From an uncultured Duncaniella sp. (GTDB lineage Bacteria > Bacteroidota > Bacteroidia > Bacteroidales > Muribaculaceae), in assembly GCF_910577345.1 (NCBI RefSeq), contig NZ_CAJTMT010000013.1, forward strand, positions 25,463-89,462: a DNA stretch of 64,000 nucleotides. Direction: 5' to 3'. Position 1 is the first letter of the stretch. Each line of letters opens with the position of its first letter. This document shows positions 28,258 to 37,024 of this stretch, one piece after another. The notes under the pieces are model-generated. The model saw only the letters and a list, made by a program, of their open reading frames with translations. It searched no databases and had not been told where the DNA came from. A program made the translations under genes and the position numbers.

Positions 28258-28422
28258 ACAAGAGATACAAAAGCACAAAAGAGCATAAGAGACAAAAGAA
28301 TTATTTTTTCTATAAAATTGAGAGTTACCTTCATATTCTTGGCAGGCTAAGTGGCGGAGCCAGTAACTTTATTATAAAATCCTTTTGTTTCTTCTGCTCT
28401 TTTGTGCTTTTGTATCTCTTGT
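28258..28422. repeat. Intergenic inverted repeat, family copy B
   Basis: Arms 28258-28298 and 28382-28422 match as reverse complements with only two mismatches over 41 bases, around a loop of about 83 bases that itself contains short complementary AT-rich ends. The arm core (AGATACAAAAGCACAAAAG) is shared with the inverted repeat at 5862-5988. It lies after mltG and before an araC-type gene. Confidence 0.8.
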
Positions 28423-28501
28423 GTCACAGTCCCCATGTCCAAGAATCGGCAAAATAGAACACTTTTTCGGGCATGATACGACATTTTTCAAAAAAAATAC
28501 C

Positions 28502-28509
28502 TACCTTTG
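28502..28509 (+). promoter_or_regulatory. -7 element before the AraC-type gene
   Basis: TACCTTTG matches TAnnTTTG; the -33 region is only T-rich. The leader would be about 45 bases. Confidence 0.45.
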
Positions 28510-28561
28510 TTGCAAATATAAGCCCTAATCATACAAATCTCATCGCCTTTAGCTTAAAAGC

Positions 28562-29419
28562 ATGTCTAATAAGCCAACTATGCAATCCGAGCCCTCCGGA
28601 CAACCGATGATAAGCGTATTCAATTCGCTTTCAGAGATTCCGTCTGTAAGTTTCCCTTCACGCCTTGACAGAATGCTTTTAGCAGTGTGTAAACGTGGAG
28701 AGATTTCAGCCATCATCGACGTAGCACCCCGCAAGATGGGACCGAATTCAATCATGGTTCTCCGTCCGGGCCATATCATCAGCCAATGCAAATCGAGCCC
28801 TGACTTCGAAGGATTTTTCATTGTGGTGCGTGAAGAAAAAATCAACGACATACTCCCGTCGCTCCACTATGTGATTCCCTACAGCCTCCACTACAACGCG
28901 AACCCAATCATAGACATCACTCCGGAGGAACTGGAGACACAGACATTGATCTATGAAATGCTCCAGCGTCAGATCCATTCTGCTGACAGGCTTTTCAACA
29001 ACATGGCGCTCAACTCGCTTTGCGAAGTGCTGTTCTACAACACTCTCGGCATCTATGCTTCGCGCGTGAACGAGGCGAAACACCACTCCCGCCGCGAAGA
29101 ACTCCTCTCACAGTTCATCGACCTTATCGAGACACATTTCAAGACACAAAGGGCCGTGAACTTCTATGCCGACAAGCTTTTCGTCACGCCCAAACATCTT
29201 TCAGCCGTTCTTAAGGAGATGAGCGGAAAGACCGCGGGAGAATGGATTGACCATCGGGTGATACTCGAAGCAAAACTCCTGCTGAGGACAACCGGAATGA
29301 ACATTCAGGAAATCAGCCTGGCATTGAATTTCTCCAACCAATCGTTTTTCGGAAAATATTTCAAACATCTGACCGGACTTTCGCCGAGGGATTACAGAAA
29401 CAAGATTTCAGAAGCCTAA
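28562..29419 (+). CDS. AraC-family transcriptional regulator
   Basis: 285 residues. The C-terminal 100 residues hold the two helix-turn-helix motifs of AraC proteins (FYADKLFVTPKHLSAVLKEM and the closing block IQEISLALNFSNQSFFGKYF, then GLSPRDYRNK). The N-terminal part (about 20-180) is a cupin-like effector or dimer domain that I cannot assign to a ligand. It stands alone, so its targets are not suggested by neighbours. Confidence 0.9.
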   Translation: MSNKPTMQSEPSGQPMISVFNSLSEIPSVSFPSRLDRMLLAVCKRGEISAIIDVAPRKMGPNSIMVLRPGHIISQCKSSPDFEGFFIVVREEKINDILPSLHYVIPYSLHYNANPIIDITPEELETQTLIYEMLQRQIHSADRLFNNMALNSLCEVLFYNTLGIYASRVNEAKHHSRREELLSQFIDLIETHFKTQRAVNFYADKLFVTPKHLSAVLKEMSGKTAGEWIDHRVILEAKLLLRTTGMNIQEISLALNFSNQSFFGKYFKHLTGLSPRDYRNKISEA

Positions 29420-29509
29420 GGACAGCATCTTGTCGTCAGCTTCATCACAGCCACGGCCACCGGCACAGTCAATCAAGCTCTAACCACATCACCATACTCT
29501 CCCGAACCA

Positions 29510-30376
29510 ATGTCAATCACAAGAATCATCACCGCCTCCCTTATTACTTTCCTCGGCATCTGCATGTCGGCAAATATTTCTGCGCAAACTACGGAGGAAG
29601 ACAGCGCCTACATGCAAAAAGTCGATGAGGCCGACAAAGCCTGCGCTGAAGGCAAATGGCGCGAGGCCGAAAGCGCACTTCTCGACGCCTTGCGCTCCGA
29701 ACCGGCCAATCCCTCGAACGTGTTGCTGCTCTCCAATCTCGGAATCATCCGCTACAATATGGGGCAGGATTCGCTTGCGATCGCGACCCTGACCGATGCC
29801 CACATAATGGCACCGTCGTCAGTGACGATCCTTTCCAACCGTGCGCGCGTGCTTGCAGCAAACGGATATGACACCGACGCTTATCTCGACTATGACCAAA
29901 TCCTCCGGCTCGATTCAATGGAGATTTCGGCTCGTCTGCCCCACTGCCTGTTCGCTCTGCGCCGTCACGACTTCAAGACTGCCAAGGCGGACTTCGAGTT
30001 CATGCAGCGCAACTTCCCGAAGGAAATAGAGACAGAGATAGCCGGTGCGACCGTCCTCAGCGGTACAGGTGACTTTGCCGGTGCTATCCCGTACTACAGC
30101 CGCGTGCTCATCGAAAGGAAGGATGCGGAGTATTACAGCGGACGCGCTTATTGCTACCTTCTGACCGGAGCATTGCAGGAAGCGTCGGACGACATCAACA
30201 CCGCGCTGAGCCTTACGCCGGATGACGGTGAACTTTACCTCTACCGTGCCGCGTTAAATAAGATGCGCTACCGTCCGGCAGATTCCGAAGCCGATGCAAG
30301 AAAGGCTGTGGAATTAGGCGTGGATAAGGCTCGCGCATCAAAATTTCTAAGCAAACCATTTCCTGAAAAGAAATAG
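29510..30376 (+). CDS. Secreted tetratricopeptide-repeat protein
   Basis: 288 residues with a signal peptide (about 1-26, ending ISAQT). The rest is a series of TPR helices (for example EADKACAEGKWREAESALLDA, LLLSNLGIIRYNMGQD, YYSGRAYCYLLTGALQEA), five to six units in all. It likely works as a periplasmic or outer-membrane scaffold. It is 11 bases upstream of rsgA, so it is co-transcribed with it, though no functional link is obvious. Confidence 0.82.
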   Translation: MSITRIITASLITFLGICMSANISAQTTEEDSAYMQKVDEADKACAEGKWREAESALLDALRSEPANPSNVLLLSNLGIIRYNMGQDSLAIATLTDAHIMAPSSVTILSNRARVLAANGYDTDAYLDYDQILRLDSMEISARLPHCLFALRRHDFKTAKADFEFMQRNFPKEIETEIAGATVLSGTGDFAGAIPYYSRVLIERKDAEYYSGRAYCYLLTGALQEASDDINTALSLTPDDGELYLYRAALNKMRYRPADSEADARKAVELGVDKARASKFLSKPFPEKK

Positions 30377-30387
30377 AACCGAAAGTC

Positions 30388-31335
30388 ATGACAGGAACCG
30401 TAATCAAAAATACAGGGAGCAGCTATGCAGTCCGCACCGACGAAGGGGCAATTGTAAACTGCAAGATAAAAGGCAATTTCCGGTTGAAGGGAATCCGCAC
30501 CACCAATCCGGTGGCTGTGGGTGACCGCGTCACCATCAACGGCGACCGCGACGAAAACAACTATATCACTGCAATCGAGCCTCGCCGTAACTATATCATC
30601 CGCAAGGCGACCAACCTCTCGAAACAGGGCCACATCCTTGCGGCAAATCTCGATCAGGTCTGCCTTGTGGTGACGCTCTTCCATCCAATCACGTCGACCA
30701 CTTTCATCGACCGTTTTCTCGCCACAGCCGAGGCATATCGCGTCCCGGCCATATTGGTCATAAACAAGATTGACCTGATTGAGGACGACGAGGAGGCGAT
30801 GGAGTATCTCAATGCTGTCGCTTACCTGTATGAATCCATCGGCTACCCGGTTGTGAAACTGTCGGCGAAGACCGGCGAGGGAATCGAGGCACTGCGCGAG
30901 AAACTTGCAGGAAAGACCACCCTCTTCTCCGGCAATTCCGGTGTTGGCAAGTCGACCCTCATCAATGACCTCATTCCTGGACTGCATCTTGCAACAGGTG
31001 AAATATCCGATACGCATGATACGGGAATGCACACGACCACTTTCTCGGAAATGTTTGAAATTCCTGGAATCGAGCCGAGCAGCTATATCATCGACACCCC
31101 CGGAGTGAAGGGTTTCGGCACCCTTGAGTTTGACAAGCACGAGGTCAGCCATTTCTTTCCTGAAATCTTCCGCATCGGCGCCGATTGCCGTTACGGAGAC
31201 TGCACACACACCCACGAACCCGGCTGCGCTGTACGCGAAGCCCTCCTCGACCATCGCATAGCCGAATCCCGCTATTCATCCTATCTCTCAATCCTCGAAG
31301 ATTCGGAAGAAGATAAATACCGTAAAGGATATTAA
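30388..31335 (+). CDS. rsgA: Ribosome small-subunit-dependent GTPase A
   Basis: 315 residues with the circularly permuted GTPase order: an N-terminal OB fold (about 1-65), then NKID (G4, about residue 126), then the P-loop GNSGVGKSTL (about 188-197), then DTPGVKGF (G3). The C-terminal zinc-binding site is visible as C-(x4)-C-x-H-x(5)-C (DCRYGDCTHTHEPGC). RsgA checks late 30S maturation. The length is normal. Confidence 0.96.
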   Translation: MTGTVIKNTGSSYAVRTDEGAIVNCKIKGNFRLKGIRTTNPVAVGDRVTINGDRDENNYITAIEPRRNYIIRKATNLSKQGHILAANLDQVCLVVTLFHPITSTTFIDRFLATAEAYRVPAILVINKIDLIEDDEEAMEYLNAVAYLYESIGYPVVKLSAKTGEGIEALREKLAGKTTLFSGNSGVGKSTLINDLIPGLHLATGEISDTHDTGMHTTTFSEMFEIPGIEPSSYIIDTPGVKGFGTLEFDKHEVSHFFPEIFRIGADCRYGDCTHTHEPGCAVREALLDHRIAESRYSSYLSILEDSEEDKYRKGY

Positions 31336-31362
31336 CTAACCGAAATATCGTAATAAACAAAT

Positions 31363-31457
31363 TAGAATATCTAAACATCATCCCTTCAAGAAGTTGGCAT
31401 GACAATATGAACGATTGCCATACCAACTTCTTGAAGGGATGATGTTTAGATATTCTA
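31363..31457 (-). terminator. 44-bp near-perfect hairpin between rsgA and ddh
   Basis: Arms 31363-31406 and 31414-31457 match at 42 of 44 positions with a 7-base loop. In a plus-strand RNA the two mismatches are C-A and A-C. In the minus-strand RNA (3' of ddh) both become G-U wobbles, so that strand is fully paired. It ends 12 bases from the ddh stop and lies 27 bases past rsgA. Confidence 0.75.
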
Positions 31458-31469
31458 TCTGCGACAGGT

Positions 31470-32366
31470 TTAGACGAGATGGCGGACGAGGTTTTCGCGG
31501 TCGCCGGGGAGGAGGTCGATGACGGGGATTTCAATCATCGTGTAGGCTCCGGGGGCGAGACGCATGGAGGCGCGTGCGACACCGACAAGGAGCTGTGCGG
31601 TGAGCGCGGGGTTGTTGATGGACATGTTGAATTCGAAACGCTGGTTCTGGGTCTTGCCGGAAACGCCTTTGCGAACCATGTGGACACCGTGGCCCATATC
31701 CTTGACATCATCAACGCTCTCAACTGCCATTACATGGGTCTCGTCGGAAGCGAAATAGGGGTCTTCCTTGACAGCCTTTGCCACTTCTTCAAGAGTTGCT
31801 CCGGGTTCGAGTTCAACGTAGACCATACGGCGGTGCATACCGTCGCCCTTGGGCATAGTCATCGAAAGCGCATTCTTCACGCCTGCTTTTGACTTGACGC
31901 AAACGGTGTGGCCCATGCTCATACCGGGACCGAAGTTGGTATATGTAAGGCCTTTGGGAGCAGCCACTTCCATGAGTGTACGCACGATTGAGTCACTTCC
32001 GGGATCCCAACCTGCGGAAATCACCGCTACACGACCTGCCTTGCGGGCAGCTTCGCCGAGTGAACGACGGAGATCGACGATTGAAGTGTGGATGTCGAAA
32101 CTGTCGACTGTATTGATGCCCATGGCAAGATATTCAAGGGCATATTTCTCTACCTCACGGGTGGGAGTGGCAAGGATAGCTACGTCGACATGACCGAGTT
32201 CCTTGATGTCGGTCACCACCTTATAGGCAGCAAGCTCAGCAGGGATTTCAGACACGTTGCGGCGCACTACGCCTGCAATCTCAAAATCGGGGGCGGCCTC
32301 AAGGGCCTCGACGGTGAAACGGCCAATGTTGCCATAGCCTACCACCGCAGCTCTAATCTTTGTCAT
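31470..32366 (-). CDS. ddh: meso-Diaminopimelate D-dehydrogenase
   Basis: 298 residues. It begins with an NADP-binding Rossmann loop (VVGYGNIGRFTVEAL) and continues with DAPDH features (ILATPTREVEKYA, ISAGWDPGSDSIVRTLMEV, FGPGMSMGHTVCVKSKAGV). It makes meso-diaminopimelate directly from tetrahydrodipicolinate, ammonia and NADPH, the one-step lysine/peptidoglycan branch. The gene is monocistronic, ended by a 44-bp hairpin. Confidence 0.93.
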   Translation of the reverse strand: MTKIRAAVVGYGNIGRFTVEALEAAPDFEIAGVVRRNVSEIPAELAAYKVVTDIKELGHVDVAILATPTREVEKYALEYLAMGINTVDSFDIHTSIVDLRRSLGEAARKAGRVAVISAGWDPGSDSIVRTLMEVAAPKGLTYTNFGPGMSMGHTVCVKSKAGVKNALSMTMPKGDGMHRRMVYVELEPGATLEEVAKAVKEDPYFASDETHVMAVESVDDVKDMGHGVHMVRKGVSGKTQNQRFEFNMSINNPALTAQLLVGVARASMRLAPGAYTMIEIPVIDLLPGDRENLVRHLV

Positions 32367-32468
32367 ATTTGCATTATTAAAATTAGGGAATTTATGGTTT
32401 AATTGCTTTCGTGAGTATTATAACAATCACAAGCGGAATAAACCACATACTCATATTGTTAAAAACAT

Positions 32469-32508
32469 CAAAGTGCCGGAATGAAGTCTTATACATTCCG
32501 GCACTTTG
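32469..32508 (-). terminator. 15-bp perfect terminator of the pta-ackA operon
   Basis: Arms 32469-32483 and 32494-32508 are perfect reverse complements (15 bp, GC-rich) with a 10-base loop. On the minus strand the stem is followed by GATGTTTTT. It begins 10 bases past the ackA stop. Confidence 0.88.
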
Positions 32509-32518
32509 AATAGAAGTT

Positions 32519-33721
32519 TTATTTCTTTGAAACGATTGCCTCGGTATCGCGGGCGATCATCAGCTCCTCGTCTGTCGGGATGACAACTACCTTCACTTTC
32601 GATGCAGGAGTTGAAATCACAGCTTCTTTTCCACGGACACCTGCATTGACTTCCTTGTCAATCTCGACACCCATGAATGCGAGAGGTGCGCAGACGGTCT
32701 CGCGGAGTGAAACCTGATTCTCACCTACACCACCGGTGAAGACGATGATGTCGACACCGCCCATCTCTGCAGCGTATGCACCGATATATTTCATAATGCG
32801 CTGCTCATACATGTCAAGGCCGAGTTTAGCACGCTCGTCGCCGGCGTTGACAGCAGCCTCGATCTCACGCATGTCGCTTGAGATGCTGGTGGTTCCGAGC
32901 ATACCGCTCTCCTTGTTGATGATCTTCTGGAGGTCAGTTGCGGAAAGATTATGCTTGAGCATGATATATACGAGTGCACCGGGATCGACATCACCCACGC
33001 GGGTACCCATCATGAGACCTTCTGTCGGGGTAAGACCCATCGAAGTGTCGACGCTCTTGCCACCTTCAACGGCTGTGATTGATCCGCCGTTGCCGACATG
33101 GCAAGTGATTATCTTCTGGTCTTTGATGTCCACACCGAGGAACTCGCAAACACGCTGCGAAACGTAGCGGTGGCTGGTTCCGTGGAAGCCATAACGACGG
33201 ACGCCGTCCTCCTCATAGAACTTGTAGGGAAGCGCATAGAGATAGGACTTTGCGGGCATGGTCTGATGGAAAGCTGTGTCGAAGACAGCAACCTGAGGAG
33301 TGGAGGGCATGAGAGTTGTGATGGCATCAATACCTGTCATGTTGGCAGGATTGTGGAGGGGAGCGATGTCATAGCACTGCTTGATCATATCCTTAACCTC
33401 ATCGTTGATGAGCACGCTTTCGCTGAACTTCTCAGCACCGTGGACCACGCGGTGACCGACGGCGTCGATCTCCTCATAGCTCTTGATGCAACCCTCAACG
33501 GGGTCGGTGAGGATGTTGAGAATAGCCTGAACAGCGCCATTGTGGTCAACGAGGCCAAGTTCGAGGATGGCCTTCGAACCGTCGTTCTTCTTATATTTAA
33601 GGAAACCGTCGGCAAGACCGATTTTCTCGACACCACCTTCAGCGAGTACAGCATCAGTAGCTGTGTCGATGAGTTTATATTTCACAGAGCTGCTACCGCA
33701 GTTCAATACTAATATTTTCAT
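32519..33721 (-). CDS. ackA: Acetate kinase
   Basis: 400 residues, the usual length. It carries the N-terminal phosphate-binding motif NCGSSSVKYKL, the second signature YGFHGTSHRYVS, and VFTGGVGENQ near the C-terminus. It converts acetyl phosphate plus ADP to acetate plus ATP, the energy-yielding end of acetate fermentation. Located 39 bases downstream of pta, with one terminator for both. Confidence 0.97.
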   Translation of the reverse strand: MKILVLNCGSSSVKYKLIDTATDAVLAEGGVEKIGLADGFLKYKKNDGSKAILELGLVDHNGAVQAILNILTDPVEGCIKSYEEIDAVGHRVVHGAEKFSESVLINDEVKDMIKQCYDIAPLHNPANMTGIDAITTLMPSTPQVAVFDTAFHQTMPAKSYLYALPYKFYEEDGVRRYGFHGTSHRYVSQRVCEFLGVDIKDQKIITCHVGNGGSITAVEGGKSVDTSMGLTPTEGLMMGTRVGDVDPGALVYIMLKHNLSATDLQKIINKESGMLGTTSISSDMREIEAAVNAGDERAKLGLDMYEQRIMKYIGAYAAEMGGVDIIVFTGGVGENQVSLRETVCAPLAFMGVEIDKEVNAGVRGKEAVISTPASKVKVVVIPTDEELMIARDTEAIVSKK

Positions 33722-33760
33722 TTTTGATTGATTATTCCGTGTTGTGTTGGATATTGTTAA

Positions 33761-34774
33761 TTATTCACCCTTAAGACCGATTGCCTGGTTGCAAGTGATG
33801 ATGATGGTCTTGTAGATGTCCTCGGGGAAGCAACCGCGAGAAAGGTCATTGACAGGAGCGGCGAGACCCTGAAGGACGGGACCTACAGCCTCTACGCCAC
33901 CGAGACGCTGAACGAGCTTGTAGGCGATGTTGCCAACTTCAAGCGAGGGGAATACAAGGACATTTGCACGGCCTGAGAGCGGGCTGTTGGGAGCCTTGCT
34001 GTTTGCCACGCTGGGAACGAGAGCGGCATCGGCCTGAAGCTCACCGTCGAGCACGAGGTCGGGATCAAGCTCATGGGCAAGGCGTGTAGCCTCGATGACC
34101 TTGTCGACACGTTCGCTCTTGGCGCTACCCTTGGTAGAGAAGCTGAGGATGGCAACACGGGGTTCGATACCGGCGATGTCACGGGCAGTCTTACCGGCAG
34201 AAACGGCAATCTGAGCAAGCTGAGCAGCATCAGGCTCGGGAACAACGGCGCAGTCTGCAAAGATGAGCAGGCCATTGGTTCCGAAGTTCATGCCTTCGGG
34301 GAGAACCATAACGAATGCACCGGAAACCACATCGATGCCGGGCATTGTCTTGATAATCTGGAAAGCGGCACGGAGCACATTGCCTGTGGTGTTGAGCGCA
34401 CCTGCAACCTGACCGTCAGCATCACCGGCCTTCACCATGAGGCAGCCGAGATAGAGAGGATTGGCCGAAGTCATGCGGGCCTCTTCCATAGTGATGCCCT
34501 TCTTCTTGCGAAGTTCGAAATAGAGGGGAGCATATTTGTCGATGACTGACTCGTCGGCAGGGTTGACGATAGTAGCCTTGTCGATATTTTCGAGTTTCAG
34601 ATCCTTGGCCATAGCCATGATGTCGGCAGGATCACCGATAAGGATGATGTCGGCGATGCCGTCCTTGATAATACGATCTGCAGCTGTGAGCGTACGGGGT
34701 TCGTTTCCTTCGGGGAGGACGATGCGCTGGCGATTTGATTTTGCCTTCGCGGTAAGTTTTTCAAAAAGACCCAT
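33761..34774 (-). CDS. pta: Phosphate acetyltransferase
   Basis: 337 residues, the short Pta form without the N-terminal regulatory domain. The PTA_PTB fold is seen from RIVLPEGNEPRTLTAADRI to NALLIFADCA-like, PNVLVFPSLEVGNIAYKLVQRL-like segments and the closing VNDLSRGC motif. It makes acetyl phosphate from acetyl-CoA. Together with ackA it forms the substrate-level ATP route to acetate. It is divergent from porE, with about 200 bases between. Confidence 0.96.
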   Translation of the reverse strand: MGLFEKLTAKAKSNRQRIVLPEGNEPRTLTAADRIIKDGIADIILIGDPADIMAMAKDLKLENIDKATIVNPADESVIDKYAPLYFELRKKKGITMEEARMTSANPLYLGCLMVKAGDADGQVAGALNTTGNVLRAAFQIIKTMPGIDVVSGAFVMVLPEGMNFGTNGLLIFADCAVVPEPDAAQLAQIAVSAGKTARDIAGIEPRVAILSFSTKGSAKSERVDKVIEATRLAHELDPDLVLDGELQADAALVPSVANSKAPNSPLSGRANVLVFPSLEVGNIAYKLVQRLGGVEAVGPVLQGLAAPVNDLSRGCFPEDIYKTIIITCNQAIGLKGE

Positions 34775-34971
34775 AATTAAACGGTATATTGATTTAAATT
34801 AAAGATTTGACAATTATAATCTGCACTCGCGCTTGTCTTTAATCTTCGGTTCAAGGCTCAACGGAGGGGTGCGCAATAACTATGCAAAGATACAATCATT
34901 TCCCCTCTTTTCCAAAATAAAATATTCGCAAGTTTTTATCGTTTACTTTATATAATTCCAAATCAGGTCAA

Positions 34972-36945
34972 ATGACACGTCGAAATCACCTTATTATTTA
35001 TATATGTTCGCTCCTCTGCGTTTCAATTCTCGCCTCCTGTTCGGGAGCGAAGATGAGTGTGGCGGACGAGCAACTTGCGCGCGGCGAATATTTCGACGCA
35101 CAGAAAACCTACCGTAAAATCTACAATAAGCTCAACCCTCGTGAGCAGCGCCAACTCCGTGGAGAAGTGGCGGCGAAGATGGCTGAATGTTACACCAAAC
35201 TCGGACAGGATGCCCGCGCCGCAGCAGCCTATCAGAACGCTCTGCGCTACGGTTATCCCGACTCCACGCTTCTCCTACAGCTCGCAAAAGCGCAACACGG
35301 ACAGGGGAATTACGCGCAAGCCATCAACAGCTACGAGGAGTATCTCGCAAAATGGCCGGATGACGAATATGCCCGTCAAGGGCTGTCGGGTGCGCGCAAA
35401 GGTGCCGAGCTTAAAAAGAACAAGACACGCCATGTGGTGAAAAACGCCAAACTGTTCAATTCCCGGCGTTCGGATTTCGCTCCGATGTTCAACGGCGACA
35501 TACTCTACTTCACAACTACCAACGAGAAGGTAAACGGCACGAAACGGAGCGAAATCACCGGCATGAAGCGCAGCGACGTATGGATGGCTCGCAAAAACGA
35601 ACGCGGAGAATGGCAACGACCGGAAGCGGTCGAAGGGGAGCTGAACACGGAATGGGACGAAGGAATAGTGTCGTTCTCGCCGGACGGTTCGACAATGTAT
35701 CTGACACGTTCAACACGCACTCCCGACAAGGACACAGGCGTTGACATCTACACGTCGACACGTTCGGATGCCAAATGGAGCGCCCCCGTCAAACTGGAAA
35801 TCACCAACGACACAATCTCAAGCTACGGACACCCGGCAGTAAGCCCCTCGGGCGAATACCTCTATTTCACCTCCGATATGCCGGGACAGGGAGGCAAGGA
35901 TATATGGCGCATCAATCTGCGCGAACGTGCCGGAAGCCTTGAAAATCTCGGCGAGGCAATCAATACTCCCGGAGATGAAGTGTTCCCCTATATGCTGACA
36001 GACTCAATAATGTATTTCTCTTCCGACGGCCATCCCGGCCTCGGAGGACTTGATATGTTCAAAGCCACACTGCAACCGTCGGGCGGATGGCTCGTGGAAA
36101 ATCTCGGCAGTCCGATGAACTCCGAGGGTGACGATTTCGGAATCACATTCGCTACACCCGGAAAGGAAGCAGGATACTTCAGTTCAAACCGTGGCGACGG
36201 ACGTGGCTACGACCATCTCTATTCCTTCGAACTTCCTGACCTTAAAATCCTGATTTCAGGCTGGGTGCTTGACAAAGATGAGGAACCGGTGGCCAATGCC
36301 ATCATACGAATCGTAGGCAACGACGGTTCCAACCAGAAAGCCGTTGCGCGCAACGACGGTTCCTTCTCTTTCCCGCTGCAACGCGGCGTGAGCTACGTCA
36401 TGCTTGCCGGAGCCAAAGGTTATCTTAACGCAAAGCAGGAATTCACGGCCGACAATGCGGAGGAGGATGCCGAATATGGCATAGACTTCATCCTGGCATC
36501 CGTAACCAAGCCCAATATCGTCGACAACATCTTCTATGATTTCGACAAAGCGACGCTCCGTCCGGAATCGAAAGAGGCACTCGACGGCGTGGTGCAGATG
36601 CTGCGCGACAATCCCAATATCACTATCGAGATGGCCTCGCATACCGACCGCAAAGGTTCCGACGAATATAATATCGCGCTTTCCGAGCGAAGGGCAAAAA
36701 GTGTAGTCGACTATCTAATAGGTGCTGGCATACCCGCCGACCGCCTGCAATATCAAGGATATGGCGAATCGCGCCCGATGACCATCACCAAGCGCCTTGC
36801 CCGCGAATTTCCTCAGTTTGAGGAGGGCCAGACACTTGACGAAGCATTCATTCTTACTCTCTCGCCCGAGGAACAGGAAGTGGCCGACCAAATCAATCGC
36901 CGCACAGAATTCCAGGTCCTTTCGGTGGACTACCAGATGTATTAA
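34972..36945 (+). CDS. porE: T9SS-associated lipoprotein PorE (TPR, propeller, CRD, OmpA)
   Basis: 657 residues. A lipoprotein signal ends at ILASC (Cys23). TPR repeats occupy about 30-150, a PD40/WD40-like beta-propeller about 165-420 (SPDGSTMYL, SPSGEYLYFTSDM, YFSSDGHPGLGG), a carboxypeptidase-regulatory-like domain about 430-505, and an OmpA peptidoglycan-binding domain about 515-657 (FYDFDKATLRPESKEAL, SHTDRKGSDEYN). This domain order is that of PorE, which anchors the PorKLMN secretion ring to peptidoglycan through the cell wall. Other OmpA/WD40 lipoproteins share parts of this order, so the exact orthology is probable, not proven. Confidence 0.82.
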   Translation: MTRRNHLIIYICSLLCVSILASCSGAKMSVADEQLARGEYFDAQKTYRKIYNKLNPREQRQLRGEVAAKMAECYTKLGQDARAAAAYQNALRYGYPDSTLLLQLAKAQHGQGNYAQAINSYEEYLAKWPDDEYARQGLSGARKGAELKKNKTRHVVKNAKLFNSRRSDFAPMFNGDILYFTTTNEKVNGTKRSEITGMKRSDVWMARKNERGEWQRPEAVEGELNTEWDEGIVSFSPDGSTMYLTRSTRTPDKDTGVDIYTSTRSDAKWSAPVKLEITNDTISSYGHPAVSPSGEYLYFTSDMPGQGGKDIWRINLRERAGSLENLGEAINTPGDEVFPYMLTDSIMYFSSDGHPGLGGLDMFKATLQPSGGWLVENLGSPMNSEGDDFGITFATPGKEAGYFSSNRGDGRGYDHLYSFELPDLKILISGWVLDKDEEPVANAIIRIVGNDGSNQKAVARNDGSFSFPLQRGVSYVMLAGAKGYLNAKQEFTADNAEEDAEYGIDFILASVTKPNIVDNIFYDFDKATLRPESKEALDGVVQMLRDNPNITIEMASHTDRKGSDEYNIALSERRAKSVVDYLIGAGIPADRLQYQGYGESRPMTITKRLAREFPQFEEGQTLDEAFILTLSPEEQEVADQINRRTEFQVLSVDYQMY

Positions 36946-37024
36946 GCACGTTTCCCCCCATCCCTACCCTCCGGATGCTATCAATTCTATTTATTACAAT
37001 ATTCAATTCATCATCTCTTCTCTT

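Larger units (their letters stand above)
28220..28561. other. Gene-free region with repeat copy B and AraC-gene promoter
   Basis: Between mltG and the araC-type gene. It holds an inverted repeat (28258-28422), tandem AGATACAA-type units just before its left arm (about 28243-28270), and the -7 box at 28502-28509. I see no coding frame. Confidence 0.6.

Noticed and set aside
30268..31254. A 328-residue minus-strand frame over rsgA
   Set aside because: RsgA motifs are unequivocal on the plus strand; the antisense frame has no motif.
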